From assembly GCA_964397555.1 (NCBI GenBank), contig CAYNJF010000001.1, forward strand, positions 65,094 through 129,093: a stretch of DNA of 64,000 nt. Reading direction: 5' to 3'. Positions 1-8,674 of this stretch are shown here, piece after piece. A program made the position numbers and the translations under genes. The notes under the pieces were generated by a model. It was not told the DNA's origin and did not search any database. It saw only the letters and a list, made by a program, of their open reading frames with translations. The stretch comes from CAYNJF01 sp964397555. Its GTDB lineage: Bacteria > Pseudomonadota > Gammaproteobacteria > Berkiellales > Berkiellaceae. Each line of letters opens with the position of its first letter. The first letter of the stretch is position 1.

Positions 1-419
1 TCGCTCGAAGCCTCCTCCTGCAACCATTGTTCTCGACTGGCCGACCATTGAGTCTCACCCCAAAGTTCGAACTTCTTCCCTTGACCGATAAGCACCACTT
101 TTTTCTCCAGTTGCGCATAATCTCTCAAAGGTGGTGGCACCAAAAACCGCCCGTTGCCATCCAATGTGATCTCGGTCGCATGCCCTATCAACAATCGTTG
201 GACCCGACGGGCCGCTTTGTTGAAGCTAGGTAACGCTTCCACTTGCTTCTCAATCTTCTCCCACTCTTCAATGGGATAAATCAACAAGCATCTCTCCTCG
301 GTGTCAATCGTCATGATCATTTGGCCTTGAGAATCGTCAGCTATGAGCTCGCGATAGCGACTTGGCATCGCCATGCGTCCTTTTACATCCAGACTGAGCT
401 CATTCACACCTCGAAACAA
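1..419 (-). CDS. mraZ: Transcriptional regulator MraZ (3' end outside window)
   Basis: MraZ is a DNA-binding protein of the SpoVT/AbrB-like fold that represses its own division-and-cell-wall (dcw) operon. About 139 codons are visible; the family is usually near 145-150 aa, so only the last few residues are missing. Two copies of the DxxGR(M/F)xxP motif are seen, DVKGRMAMPSRYR at residues 11-23 and LDGNGRFLVPPPLR in the second half. The start is TTG at 419, giving the canonical MFRGVNELSLD beginning, with AAGGGG upstream as SD. Transcription runs out of the left edge, where rsmH, ftsL and the other dcw genes would be expected. A promoter and an MraZ-type operator lie just upstream. Confidence 0.95.
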   Translation of the reverse strand, partial: MFRGVNELSLDVKGRMAMPSRYRELIADDSQGQMIMTIDTEERCLLIYPIEEWEKIEKQVEALPSFNKAARRVQRLLIGHATEITLDGNGRFLVPPPLRDYAQLEKKVVLIGQGKKFELWGETQWSASREQWLQEEASS

Positions 420-435
420 CTCAAACCCCTTTGAT

Positions 436-459
436 CCACTTTTATCCACTTCGTACCAC
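436..459 (-). promoter_or_regulatory. Candidate MraZ operator: three GTGG boxes at 10-bp spacing
   Basis: On the minus strand GTGG occurs three times at exactly 10-bp intervals (plus-strand CCAC at 436-439, 446-449 and 456-459), between the mraZ promoter and its start codon. A fourth GTGGG lies in the promoter spacer (486-490). Known MraZ sites are short G-rich direct repeats at one helical turn, so autorepression is the natural reading. Binding is inferred. Confidence 0.6.
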
Positions 460-467
460 CTACAATC

Positions 468-497
468 ACTATAGGTAACGCCTCTCCCACTTGTCAA
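468..497 (-). promoter_or_regulatory. Sigma-70 promoter of mraZ
   Basis: On the minus strand a perfect -35 TTGACA (492-497) is followed by an 18-bp spacer and a -10 TATAGT (468-473). The start point should fall near 461, immediately before the GTGG boxes. Confidence 0.75.
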
Positions 498-694
498 GGA
501 AAGTTTACGAACTAAGTTACATCTTCCCTTTAAACACAGGAACTTACTGCAAAGCACAAGTGTAAGTTAACTTTATGAATAAGTGCGACGGCAACGCCTT
601 ATTTTGCACCATAACAAAGTGAGTGACCAGGAATCTCAGAAGTATTAGTTGCTTAACTATATAATGAGTGAGGACGGGTCCGTAAATAAGATAA

Positions 695-1032
695 GAAGGA
701 GTTGGCCTGTAAGCCGGGTTCTGTCATGGACAACCATTCATCTAGGCGATTCGTCACCGAATCGCTCAAGCAACCTACCCGAACCCAACGCGGGACCACG
801 CCAAAGGGTTCCTATTTGGTTTTGCTCCAAGTGGGGTTTACCATGCCGTGGAATGTTGCCACCCACGCGGTGCGCTCTTACCGCACCTTTTCACCCTTAC
901 CAGCAAGCTGGCGGTATATTTTCTGTGGCACTTTCCGTAAGCTCACGCTTCCCAGGGGTTACCTGGCACTTCGCCCTATGGAGCCCGGACTTTCCTCCGC
1001 ACAAGGTGCAGCGATTGTCCAGCCAACTCCCA
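695..1032 (-). ncRNA. rnpB: RNase P RNA (M1 RNA, type A)
   Basis: This is the catalytic RNA of ribonuclease P, which matures tRNA 5' ends. The minus strand carries the universal GAGGAAAGTCCGGGCTCC block (about 980-997), GTAAGGGTGAAAAGGTGCGG near 885-905, and the 3' AACCCGGCTTA element. The ends close perfectly: GGAGTTGGC at the 5' end (1022-1030) pairs with GCCAACTCC at the 3' end (698-706) to form P1. A position next to mraZ and rsmI matches Pseudomonas-type gene order. Long open frames on the plus strand across this region are antisense artefacts. The exact ends are estimated from P1 and the promoter. Confidence 0.97.
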
Positions 1033-1037
1033 GGGGT

Positions 1038-1066
1038 AAGATACACACCCTTAAGTTAAGTTTCAA
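1038..1066 (-). promoter_or_regulatory. Sigma-70 promoter of rnpB
   Basis: The minus strand shows -35 TTGAAA (1061-1066), a 17-bp spacer and -10 TATCTT (1038-1043). The predicted start, 6-7 bp downstream, coincides with the P1 stem at about 1032. rnpB is therefore transcribed independently of the MFS gene before it. Confidence 0.7.
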
Positions 1067-1106
1067 GCCAGCCGGGTTTACACTACTCGACTGACTTGAA
1101 CGTCAT

Positions 1107-2390
1107 TTAGGCATTCAGTTTGATGGGGATTCTTCGTTGAGGCCTTGGCATGTCCTCGGGCTTATTTTGAAGTCGCTTGATTTCACGATGTAAAGGCACA
1201 ATCAACAACAACGTGGCGAAAAAGCCGATGGGAATAACGCTTAAGGCAAAACCATACTGAGCACTTTCGCTTAAGTTGGCATAACGAGACAAGGTGTCTA
1301 GAGCAAAGCCAATGAACGGCTGGAATGTCATGCCGCCGATCATGATAAAGAAATTGGTCAGCGCCAGCGCGGTACCATCTTTGCCTGGCATCAAATAACG
1401 GCAAGAGATAAAGACTAACACGTGCGAGCTGCCAAAAAAGCCAAACAAGAATAGCAAGACGCCAATCATCGAGGCATGAGGCGGGAAATACACCACCCAA
1501 ACGATGCTGGCTAACGCGGCGATTGTACCGGAGATGAGCACCGGCCCCCACTTTTGTGTGGCGTCGTACATCATGCCGAAAAACGGCGCGCCAAAGGCCC
1601 AGCCTAGATACACCATGGAGTTGTAGAAAGCGGCATCGGTTCGAGAGATTGAGAACGTATGCTCAACAAACGATACCCCCCATAAATCAGCAAAGGCAAT
1701 CAAGGGTAAGTAGGTAGTGCATCCAATGATGCCATTGATCCAAAAGAACTTAGACTTTAAAAAAGAAGACCATTTTTGAGGTTGCTCATGCGTGATGTTG
1801 CTTTGATGTTCTGGACGATCTTTTAAGAACAACACAATCGCAATTAATAAAACCAACCCCACCAAGCCTGCTTTGGAGGATAAGTCTTGCCAAGGCATGC
1901 TGTCCATCATCGCACACAAGCCATTTTGACCACTCATGGCCGTCATCATGCCAAGAAAAGAAGCCATCCCAGCCACAGCACCAAAACGCTCTTTGGGCAA
2001 CCACATGGCACCAATTTTGAGTACGCCTATGAACCCAAAAGCCGAGGCAAAGCCGATAATAAACCTGGCCATGCTTGCGGTTAGAAAGTTAGGTGCCATT
2101 GCAAATAAATAACAACCAATCACACAAAACAGTGTGGCGGTAAGAATCACTTTGCGAGGTAGGTACCTATCCAAAATTGGACCCACAATGCCAGACGACA
2201 TGACGTAGCCAATGTAGTAGGCACTCGAAAGTAGCCCAATCTTGGCAGCTTGGATGTCGAAGGTATGCATGAGTTCCGGCACCATCACACTTGGGATGAG
2301 GCGAAGTAGGTACTCGTAGCAATAGAACGCGGCCCCTAGAAATACCATCCACCAGGGCACAAATTTTGATATCGGTTTAATCATATTCAT
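1107..2390 (-). CDS. MFS transporter, Pht/Fpt-like family
   Basis: A 427-aa inner-membrane carrier with about 12 hydrophobic segments. The N-terminal signature FYCYEYLLRLIPSVMVPEL (from about residue 21) is typical of the MFS carriers expanded in Legionella, Coxiella and Francisella, some of which (Pht) import amino acids or nucleosides in intracellular bacteria. The MFS loop 2-3 motif appears as GPILDRYLPRK near residue 70. The substrate cannot be read from the sequence. The gene stands alone between rnpB and rsmI, where Pseudomonas-type genomes have no carrier, so it is probably a lineage-specific insertion. No strong SD is seen; the start is ATG at 2390, with a second in-frame ATG two codons later. 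Confidence 0.85.
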   Translation of the reverse strand: MNMIKPISKFVPWWMVFLGAAFYCYEYLLRLIPSVMVPELMHTFDIQAAKIGLLSSAYYIGYVMSSGIVGPILDRYLPRKVILTATLFCVIGCYLFAMAPNFLTASMARFIIGFASAFGFIGVLKIGAMWLPKERFGAVAGMASFLGMMTAMSGQNGLCAMMDSMPWQDLSSKAGLVGLVLLIAIVLFLKDRPEHQSNITHEQPQKWSSFLKSKFFWINGIIGCTTYLPLIAFADLWGVSFVEHTFSISRTDAAFYNSMVYLGWAFGAPFFGMMYDATQKWGPVLISGTIAALASIVWVVYFPPHASMIGVLLFLFGFFGSSHVLVFISCRYLMPGKDGTALALTNFFIMIGGMTFQPFIGFALDTLSRYANLSESAQYGFALSVIPIGFFATLLLIVPLHREIKRLQNKPEDMPRPQRRIPIKLNA

Positions 2391-2790
2391 TTTGGATAAA
2401 GAGAATGAACAAAAAGCGAGCTTTTATCAAGCCCAAATTTGATTTTTGAAACCAAGTTAACAAACTCTTTCAATCCACCTACTCCTTAAAATAGGCTCAT
2501 ATGAGAACTGCATTCAATGCCAAAAGCTTGAGGCATCCGTAAGAATGTTTGGGCTTGATGAAGGTTGTGATGTGAGTCTTGACCCTTAAAAGTTTGTCAT
2601 GAATAAAAAACCAAGCAGCCATAAACAACCCCCTTTTAAGCCAAGAACTCGCAAAGTGCATTCTTTATGCCTAAAGGCACCAACAAATGCAAATCATTGA
2701 CTAAGGCTAATTGCCCGCAACGCATCATTTAACGACAAGTACTGAAGGTTTTATACTGACACCCGAACATGAGCAAAACAACTGTAATTT
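2391..2790. other. Intergenic stretch of 400 bp with no gene recognised
   Basis: It lies between the MFS start and the 3' end of rsmI. It is AT-rich and must hold the MFS promoter. A 33-codon frame starting with ATG near 2599 has no SD and no recognisable product. No tRNA, strong terminator or repeat was found. Confidence 0.5.
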
Positions 2791-3633
2791 TCAGTCATTT
2801 TTCATTTTTAGGGCAAGTTCATAGCTCGTCTTACGATCAAGTTGGGTCATCTCAGTCAACACCTTGGCAACTTTGTTGGGTGGGAGGTGTGCTAAGAGGA
2901 CTTTGGCTAATTTTTCCTCGCTCCCTTGCCAAGCTTTTTCTTCTTCTTGAGCGCCTTCCACCACAACGACAAACTCACCTTTGATCACAACGGTTTCGTC
3001 CTCGATGGCTTTTTTTAATTCATCTAATGAACCAACATAATAAGATTCAAACTTTTTGGTGATTTCTCGGGCGATGCCCGCTTTTCGCTGGCCTCCAAAG
3101 ACCTCACAAAGATCATCGATGCAGGCCCCAATCCGATGGGGAGCTTCGTAAAAAATAATCTGATGTTGTGAGTTTCTTAACTCATTTAATCGTTTTACAC
3201 GTTGGGAGGACTTCGCTGGTAAAAATCCCTCAAACAAAAATCCGCCCTCTTGAACGGCCAGCGCACTCACCGCGGCAACGGCAGCACAAGGGCCTGGGAC
3301 CGGAATGACGTCTATTTGGGCCTCATGACAGGCCTGGACTAACTTAAAGCCTGGATCACTGATCATGGGCGTACCCGCATCGCTGACAAGCGCGCCATTC
3401 TCTCCGTTTTGTAATAGACTTATAAGCTTAGGGAGTTGCTTAGACTCATTGAAATGATGCAGTGAATGACATGTATTTTTGAGTCCTACTGACTCAAGAA
3501 GCTGATAAGTGCAACGGGTGTCTTCGGCAGCGATCCAATGGACTTGACCTAAGGTAGCCTTGGCACGGTTTGAGAGGTCATTCAGGTTGCCAATTGGGGT
3601 CGCAACCACGTAAAGTTTGCCATTAGACGTCAT
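2791..3633 (-). CDS. rsmI: 16S rRNA (cytidine-1402 2'-O)-methyltransferase RsmI
   Basis: RsmI uses S-adenosylmethionine to 2'-O-methylate C1402 in the 16S rRNA decoding centre. The 280-aa protein is the usual length and has the tetrapyrrole-methylase fold signatures: LYVVATPIGNLNDLS at residues 7-21, AAEDTR near 35, VSDAGTPMISDPG near 83-95, and PVPGPCAAVAAVSA near 111. It starts with ATG at 3633, back to back with lpoA and 26 bp from the lpoA start, so both promoters share or overlap that gap. The same divergent rsmI-lpoA pair occurs in many gammaproteobacteria. Confidence 0.96.
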   Translation of the reverse strand: MTSNGKLYVVATPIGNLNDLSNRAKATLGQVHWIAAEDTRCTYQLLESVGLKNTCHSLHHFNESKQLPKLISLLQNGENGALVSDAGTPMISDPGFKLVQACHEAQIDVIPVPGPCAAVAAVSALAVQEGGFLFEGFLPAKSSQRVKRLNELRNSQHQIIFYEAPHRIGACIDDLCEVFGGQRKAGIAREITKKFESYYVGSLDELKKAIEDETVVIKGEFVVVVEGAQEEEKAWQGSEEKLAKVLLAHLPPNKVAKVLTEMTQLDRKTSYELALKMKND

Positions 3634-3659
3634 TGATTCTACATATAAGTGGATGGATT

Positions 3660-5531
3660 ATGGGACAGAACCTTAGCAGATTATGTACATTTTTAACAGT
3701 AACTAGCTTAGTCTTAGGCGGGTGCGCCGCTCCCCCTCAACAATCCTCCGCTCCTGTCACAGGGACCTCCAATGCCCCAAATCGATTGACTCAAAGCGAT
3801 AAGGTGATCTCGGCTGAGCATTACATCGAGTTGGCGCAACAAGCGACACCGCCACAATCGCACGAGTATCATATTCTCGCAGCGGACATGTTTGCTCAAG
3901 CCAATGATTTGAACGCAGCCAACCACTGGCTCAATCAAGTCCCTCAAGATACGCTATCACCAAGACTGACGGCGCTGAGGGCATTTGCTCTAGCCAAAAT
4001 TCAACAACGCTCCAATGACAGTCAAGCGGCTTTGACCACCCTTCGTTCGATTCAAGGTCTTGAACAAGTCCCTGCCAGCCTTAAAGCGTCCATCCTGAGC
4101 TATCAGGCAAATTTATACGACAACCGTAATCAAATTCTTGAGGCTGCTGAGCTTTATTCGACGTTAGCTGTCATGCCCTCGCAAAAGAATCGAGGGTATC
4201 AGGATCGAGTGTGGCGCCATTTAAGCGATGCGAGCGACCAAGAACTTCGCACCTTTTTAGATCAAAATCCAACCTCGCAATTTTCAGGGTGGGTTGAACT
4301 TGCTTATCTGTTGCGCACTCAAAAGCTTAGCCAATTGGACAAAAGTTTGTATGCTTGGGAGCAGACGTATCCCAATCACCCAGGCAAAGCTTACACCAAC
4401 AATTTACGCTCGCATTCGAAACGTCAAAGCTATCGTCAAACCACTTATCAATCAACCAAAGACTACCCAAAACAGATCGCGTTGTTCTTACCGTTGTCCG
4501 GCACTCACAAGCAAGCGGCCGAAGCCATTCGCGATGGCTTTTTAACGCGTTATTACGCAGAGCAATCCGCCAACAAACCCAACGTAAAAATCTATGATAC
4601 CAGCACGGCTGAGCTGACTGATTTATACACCAAAGCCATTCACGAAGGCGCGGATTTTGTGGTGGGCCCACTGATGAAAGAAAACGTGCTTGAAATATCA
4701 AGACTTCGCTCTTATCAGGTCAAAACCCCAATTCTGGCGTTAAATGAAAACCAATCGATTCAGCAAACCCCTAGAGATTTTTATCAATACTCGTTGGCCC
4801 CTGAATCTGAAGCCAAGCAGATTGCCATCAAAGCGTATCGTGATGGGTACCGAAACGCAGCCATCATCGTTCCTAAGAATACTTGGGGTAAACGTGTCGT
4901 GGGCGCTTTTTCTCAACAATGGCAATCGATGGGCGGGCATTTGGTTAACGCTGTGAAGATATCGGGAAACGAAGATCAGGCCAAAGCCACCCGTCGTCTT
5001 TTGAATGTGGACTCTTCTCAAGAGCGCTCTCAAATGTATAAGTATTCGATTCGTGAAAAAGTCGACATTCAACCTCGGCGCCGCCAAGACGTAGATGTCA
5101 TCATGATGGCCGCCCCTCCCGAGCAAGCACGACAGCTCAAGCCATTACTGAACTTTTATTTTGCACATGACTTACCGGTGTATTCAACATCCAGCGTGTA
5201 TGCAGGAAGCCCTACGCCCTCGAAAGACAAGGACATGAATGGCGTCAAGTTCTGCGACATGCCCTGGCTTTTGGATGCCAGTGCTAAAAGCCGCCTTGCC
5301 AAAGAGTCCATTGAAACCCATTGGCCAGAAACCGCCAACATGTACTCTCGTTTATTTGCCATGGGCATTGATGCTTTTGAATTGACCGGTGAGCTTACTT
5401 CGCTTTCGGCCAACCCCAAAGCAAGCATGCAAGGCGCCACCGGTTACATTTATGTGACAGCGGACAATCGCGTTGAGCGTAAGCTTGTCTGGGCAAAATT
5501 TGAGTCTGGTGTTCCAAAACTCATTCAATGA
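3660..5531 (+). CDS. lpoA: Outer-membrane lipoprotein LpoA, activator of PBP1A
   Basis: LpoA is an outer-membrane lipoprotein that reaches through the periplasm to stimulate the peptidoglycan synthase PBP1A. The ATG at 3660 gives a lipoprotein signal peptide ending in the lipobox LVLGGC (Cys22). The upstream in-frame TTG at 3633 would bury it, so 3660 is chosen. The N-terminal half (about residues 40-240) is TPR-like helical repeats. The C-terminal half, from QIALFLPLSGTHKQAAEAI, is the type I periplasmic-binding fold (LppC/Peripla_BP). Length 623 aa is normal. Divergent to rsmI. Confidence 0.93.
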   Translation: MGQNLSRLCTFLTVTSLVLGGCAAPPQQSSAPVTGTSNAPNRLTQSDKVISAEHYIELAQQATPPQSHEYHILAADMFAQANDLNAANHWLNQVPQDTLSPRLTALRAFALAKIQQRSNDSQAALTTLRSIQGLEQVPASLKASILSYQANLYDNRNQILEAAELYSTLAVMPSQKNRGYQDRVWRHLSDASDQELRTFLDQNPTSQFSGWVELAYLLRTQKLSQLDKSLYAWEQTYPNHPGKAYTNNLRSHSKRQSYRQTTYQSTKDYPKQIALFLPLSGTHKQAAEAIRDGFLTRYYAEQSANKPNVKIYDTSTAELTDLYTKAIHEGADFVVGPLMKENVLEISRLRSYQVKTPILALNENQSIQQTPRDFYQYSLAPESEAKQIAIKAYRDGYRNAAIIVPKNTWGKRVVGAFSQQWQSMGGHLVNAVKISGNEDQAKATRRLLNVDSSQERSQMYKYSIREKVDIQPRRRQDVDVIMMAAPPEQARQLKPLLNFYFAHDLPVYSTSSVYAGSPTPSKDKDMNGVKFCDMPWLLDASAKSRLAKESIETHWPETANMYSRLFAMGIDAFELTGELTSLSANPKASMQGATGYIYVTADNRVERKLVWAKFESGVPKLIQ

Positions 5532-5578
5532 TGCATGCACACCCTTTCATGTTTGTAAGTTGCTCAACTCGTGTTAAC

Positions 5579-5869
5579 ATGAAAGGGGTAATTTGGCATG
5601 GGGGTTGTTTTGTTGTGGCACATCGACAGGCACCCAAACGTGCAAAAGCATTGCAAATCAGTAAGTTAGGCACAGCATCTAACGACTCGTCTCACCCAGT
5701 CGAAGGCAATCACGAACCGAAAGCGGTATTAAATAAGAAGAAGATCGATGATATCTTGGCCATTCAAAAGAAATCGAAATACGACGTGGATGAGGACCCT
5801 AATCAACCAGGTAGAGAACCTGCTCGAAAGCCAAAGGTACAATTTAAAAATCCATTCAAACGTCGGTAA
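5579..5869 (+). CDS. Small basic protein of unknown function
   Basis: About 96 aa from the ATG at 5579. The product is rich in Lys and Arg, notably RQAPKRAKALQISK in the N-terminal third and a C-terminal tail of KPKVQFKNPFKRR. It has no signal peptide or recognisable domain. In many gammaproteobacteria this slot between lpoA and diaA/gmhA holds yraN (a small nuclease-like gene); this product does not resemble YraN. The start is uncertain: an in-frame GTG about 40 bp further gives VAHRQAPKR, and neither start has a strong SD. msrA follows 18 bp later and may be co-transcribed. Confidence 0.55.
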   Translation: MKGVIWHGGCFVVAHRQAPKRAKALQISKLGTASNDSSHPVEGNHEPKAVLNKKKIDDILAIQKKSKYDVDEDPNQPGREPARKPKVQFKNPFKRR

Positions 5870-5887
5870 TCAAATAAGGAATGCGTA

Positions 5888-6340
5888 ATGGCACAAGAAG
5901 AGATTGTGTTAGGAGCCGGGTGTTTCTGGGGAGTGCAAAGAACGTTTAGCCAAATTGAAGGGGTGAAAGACACCTTCGTTGGCTACAGTGGCGGTCATTC
6001 TGAAAATCCAACTTACTCACAAGTTTGCTCCGGTGCTACTAACCATGCCGAAGTCGTCCAAGTTATTTTTGACAATGAAGTTGTGAGTTTAGATGAGGTC
6101 TTGGACGTTTTTTGGAGTTGTCATGATCCATCCAGCCTCAACCGGCAAGGCCCTGACGTTGGCACTCAATACCGCTCTTGCATTTATTACACCGAGTCTG
6201 GTCAAAAAGAGATCATTGACCAGTCCATCAAAGTGATGCAAGCGTGCGGCAAATATCAAAAGATTGTGACTGAAATTAAACCTCTAGAGAGTTTCTATAT
6301 GGCGGAAAATTATCATCAGCATTATTTTGGTCGAAACTGA
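5888..6340 (+). CDS. msrA: Peptide-methionine (S)-S-oxide reductase
   Basis: MsrA repairs oxidised methionine by reducing the S-epimer of methionine sulfoxide in proteins, with electrons from thioredoxin. The catalytic motif GAGCFWG sits at residues 9-15 (Cys12), followed by the family motifs GYSGG (near 33-37), NHAEVVQV and GTQYRS. Length 150 aa matches the short MsrA form. ATG at 5888 follows an AAGGA SD. No msrB is nearby. Confidence 0.96.
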   Translation: MAQEEIVLGAGCFWGVQRTFSQIEGVKDTFVGYSGGHSENPTYSQVCSGATNHAEVVQVIFDNEVVSLDEVLDVFWSCHDPSSLNRQGPDVGTQYRSCIYYTESGQKEIIDQSIKVMQACGKYQKIVTEIKPLESFYMAENYHQHYFGRN

Positions 6341-6346
6341 TCCACA

Positions 6347-6751
6347 TTAATACTTGAACGAGAATTTCACCCCATACCCTTTTGAAGCATCTCCATGAAT
6401 CCCTTCATGCGTCTGCAGCCCAGGCGCAACCTTGACCATCTGAGTAATTTTAGAGTCCATGGGCCCTGACTTTACTCTAGACAGCGAAACGCTTAACCCA
6501 TCCACCACATTCAAACGTGTCGATTGCTTAAGGCGGTTTAAGTAGGTTTTCACTTTGGAGTTGCCTCTCGTGCGTGGCGCCTCCACCGAAGGTCTGGCAT
6601 ACAGGTTTTGAAAAATCTGGTGCTGCACAAATTTCATGGTGTTCTCATCGTTTGATGATTGCTTTGCAGCAAAACTCAAACATGGAATTAGTAAAGCCAA
6701 AATAGCAAATGCAAAAATGACTATGTTCAAGTGCAACATGACAAACCTCAT
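6347..6751 (-). CDS. Small exported protein of unknown function
   Basis: A 134-aa product with a clear Sec signal peptide: a hydrophobic core NIVIFAFAILALLIPCLSF, then FAA|KQ. The mature part is short, basic and has no cysteine. It ends in alternating hydrophobic and aromatic residues (GVKFSFKY), which resembles the terminal strand of outer-membrane beta proteins, although the rest is too short for a barrel. It is convergent with msrA, 6 bp away. An internal ATG five codons in (MLHLNIV) is an equally good start. I do not recognise the family. Confidence 0.55.
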   Translation of the reverse strand: MRFVMLHLNIVIFAFAILALLIPCLSFAAKQSSNDENTMKFVQHQIFQNLYARPSVEAPRTRGNSKVKTYLNRLKQSTRLNVVDGLSVSLSRVKSGPMDSKITQMVKVAPGLQTHEGIHGDASKGYGVKFSFKY

Positions 6752-6899
6752 ACCTTAATTGCTTCCTTGCAACATCGTTTTAGAAAATGGGAATAACTTC
6801 TATAACGAATAGGACAAGTTCGTTCTCATATCAAATGAATACGACAGAATGCATAGGTTAATCGCTTATCCGGTTACCAGACAATAGACTAAGTGATCA

Positions 6900-7937
6900 T
6901 TATCCCAGCGTATCTTCTGAAATCAGCTCTAAAAGAGCTTCACTGATGTGCTGTGCTGCCAACAGTGAGCCCGCACCCGTGTAATGGTAATGATCATAAA
7001 TGAACTCGGGATTGGCTGGTATCTGGTTGGCAAGATCAACGACCGTAATCTCAGCTTGAGATCCCACCTCTAATATCACCTCATTCAATTGGTGATACAG
7101 CGCATCATCGTCCACTCGATTGGCTTGAGTCATCAGCACTGGGGTAATGCCTTGATGTTTGGCTATGCTGACAAACATCGATAGGTTTGAGGCAAACGCG
7201 CGTTTGATTTGCTCATCACTTAGACGTTTATCGCTGGCAGGTAGCTCAACTTGAGTAAAGACATTCTGACTGGTTTGAAGGTGACTCTTTCGAGAGTCTG
7301 AGTAGTGATACCCTCCCTGAGAGCGAAGCACAACCAGATCATTGATGTTGTGCATGAGTACCACAATATCAGGGTTCATCTTAAGCACTTTATTCAAAAA
7401 GATATTCGTCGAATGCATCGACTCATTCGCCGAGACACCACCGTTGTAAGTATTAATTTTTTTTGATGTTTGCTCTTCAAGGGAATCTCGTACTTTTGAG
7501 ACAAATCGCTTATCTTCATCCACAAATAAACACTCTGTGGTTGACCCACCCAAAAACACAATTTTCAAATCCGGCTCAACATGATGAGGTTTAGCCCCCA
7601 AGATAAACCCATTCTCATCGGTGGCAATCTGATACCACTTTCTCTCAAGGTAATCCCCATCGAGGTTGGCCAAATAATCTCTGGAGGGTCTGTCTTGTTT
7701 GATTTGATTGGGCTCAAATTCACGAAGCTTGATAAATCGACCTACGTTATTATCAATGATGGCGCCATAATAGGCCTGTAAGGCCAACGTCTTAGGGCTT
7801 ATCTTTTGTCCTTGTGCGCCATCACTGTTGAGCCATTTAAGATTAAAGACAAGCATCAAAACAACTAAGATAAGACCATTCAAGATAGCCAAAGTTGTTT
7901 TTGGGTGAGATTCAAAAAATGTCTTTCTGTGCGTCAT
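6900..7937 (-). CDS. Membrane-anchored SGNH/GDSL-family hydrolase
   Basis: A 345-aa protein with one N-terminal membrane segment (about residues 15-33) and a periplasmic SGNH hydrolase domain. Visible blocks are FLGGSTTE (nucleophile Ser near residue 132), NGGVSANE (block II Gly), HNIND (block III Asn) and DHYHYTGAGS (block V Asp/His) near the C-terminus. The family includes lipases, esterases and acetyl-transfer or deacetylation enzymes acting on envelope polymers; the substrate is not evident. The start at 7937 (MTHRK) has GGAA in front, while longer starts lack an SD. Divergent from diaA/gmhA. Confidence 0.8.
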   Translation of the reverse strand: MTHRKTFFESHPKTTLAILNGLILVVLMLVFNLKWLNSDGAQGQKISPKTLALQAYYGAIIDNNVGRFIKLREFEPNQIKQDRPSRDYLANLDGDYLERKWYQIATDENGFILGAKPHHVEPDLKIVFLGGSTTECLFVDEDKRFVSKVRDSLEEQTSKKINTYNGGVSANESMHSTNIFLNKVLKMNPDIVVLMHNINDLVVLRSQGGYHYSDSRKSHLQTSQNVFTQVELPASDKRLSDEQIKRAFASNLSMFVSIAKHQGITPVLMTQANRVDDDALYHQLNEVILEVGSQAEITVVDLANQIPANPEFIYDHYHYTGAGSLLAAQHISEALLELISEDTLG

Positions 7938-8084
7938 TGTCTTTTCCAATTCCTTTTTGCGCATCAAGCGTTGTGACTCAATAGTTAACTGACAAAAATC
8001 TACGTACAAGAAAAGCACCTAACCTATCATGACCTTTTTGTCCGATTTGAGTACAATGGGTCTATTTTAATCCTGAGGTATTGT

Positions 8085-8672
8085 ATGGATTTTGTAGAGC
8101 GTATCAAAGAGCATTTCAACCAAAGCATCAACACTAAGCTTGCTGCTCTCGATGTTTTACCCGAGCCCATTGCGAAAGCCGGTCAACTTATGGTGGATGC
8201 AATTCAGTCCGGTAACAAAATTCTTGCGTGTGGTAATGGTGGCTCCGCTGCGGATGCTCAGCATTTCAGTGCCGAGCTGCTTAATCGCTTTGAGCGCGAG
8301 CGCCCTGCTCTTGCCGCGATGACTCTCACGGTTGACGGGTCAACCTTGACTTCGATTGCAAACGATTACAGTTATGAGGATGTGTTTGCTAAGCAGGTTC
8401 GCGGTCTTGGTCGTGAAGGCGATGTTTTGTTAGCCATTTCTACCAGTGGACAATCTGCAAGTGTGAATAATGCGATAAACGATGCGCAAAAGCTCGGCAT
8501 GAAGGTGATTGCCCTGACCGGCAAAAGCGGAGGCGACTTAGCTGGATTGATGAGCGAACAAGATGTTGAGCTTAGGGTTCCTGGTGAAGTCACCGCAAGG
8601 ATACAAGAGACCCACATTTTATTGGTACACTGTTTGTGTGATTTTATTGATGAAGCATTATATGGAAGTTAA
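8085..8672 (+). CDS. SIS-domain protein, DiaA/GmhA family
   Basis: A 195-aa sugar-isomerase (SIS) domain protein. GmhA converts sedoheptulose-7-phosphate to heptose-7-phosphate for LPS; its paralogue DiaA binds DnaA and promotes replication initiation. CGNGGSAADAQHF near residue 49 and LAISTSGQSASV near 119 are the phosphosugar-binding segments. AEL (Glu near 63) and RIQETHILLVH (His near 180) provide the residues that are catalytic in GmhA. The position between lpoA and the BON lipoprotein gene is that of diaA in Escherichia and of the gene annotated gmhA in Pseudomonas, so the function is left open. SD GAGG. dolP follows 2 bp later. Confidence 0.9.
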   Translation: MDFVERIKEHFNQSINTKLAALDVLPEPIAKAGQLMVDAIQSGNKILACGNGGSAADAQHFSAELLNRFERERPALAAMTLTVDGSTLTSIANDYSYEDVFAKQVRGLGREGDVLLAISTSGQSASVNNAINDAQKLGMKVIALTGKSGGDLAGLMSEQDVELRVPGEVTARIQETHILLVHCLCDFIDEALYGS

Positions 8673-8674
8673 CT

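Noticed and set aside
649..1094. Two overlapping plus-strand ORFs of 130-136 codons
   Set aside because: They run antisense through RNase P RNA, and the MACKPGSV-type start is a known artefact of the conserved rnpB 3' end.
2599..2700. 33-codon basic ORF in the 400-bp intergenic region
   Set aside because: No SD, no conserved pattern and no leader motif; indistinguishable from chance.
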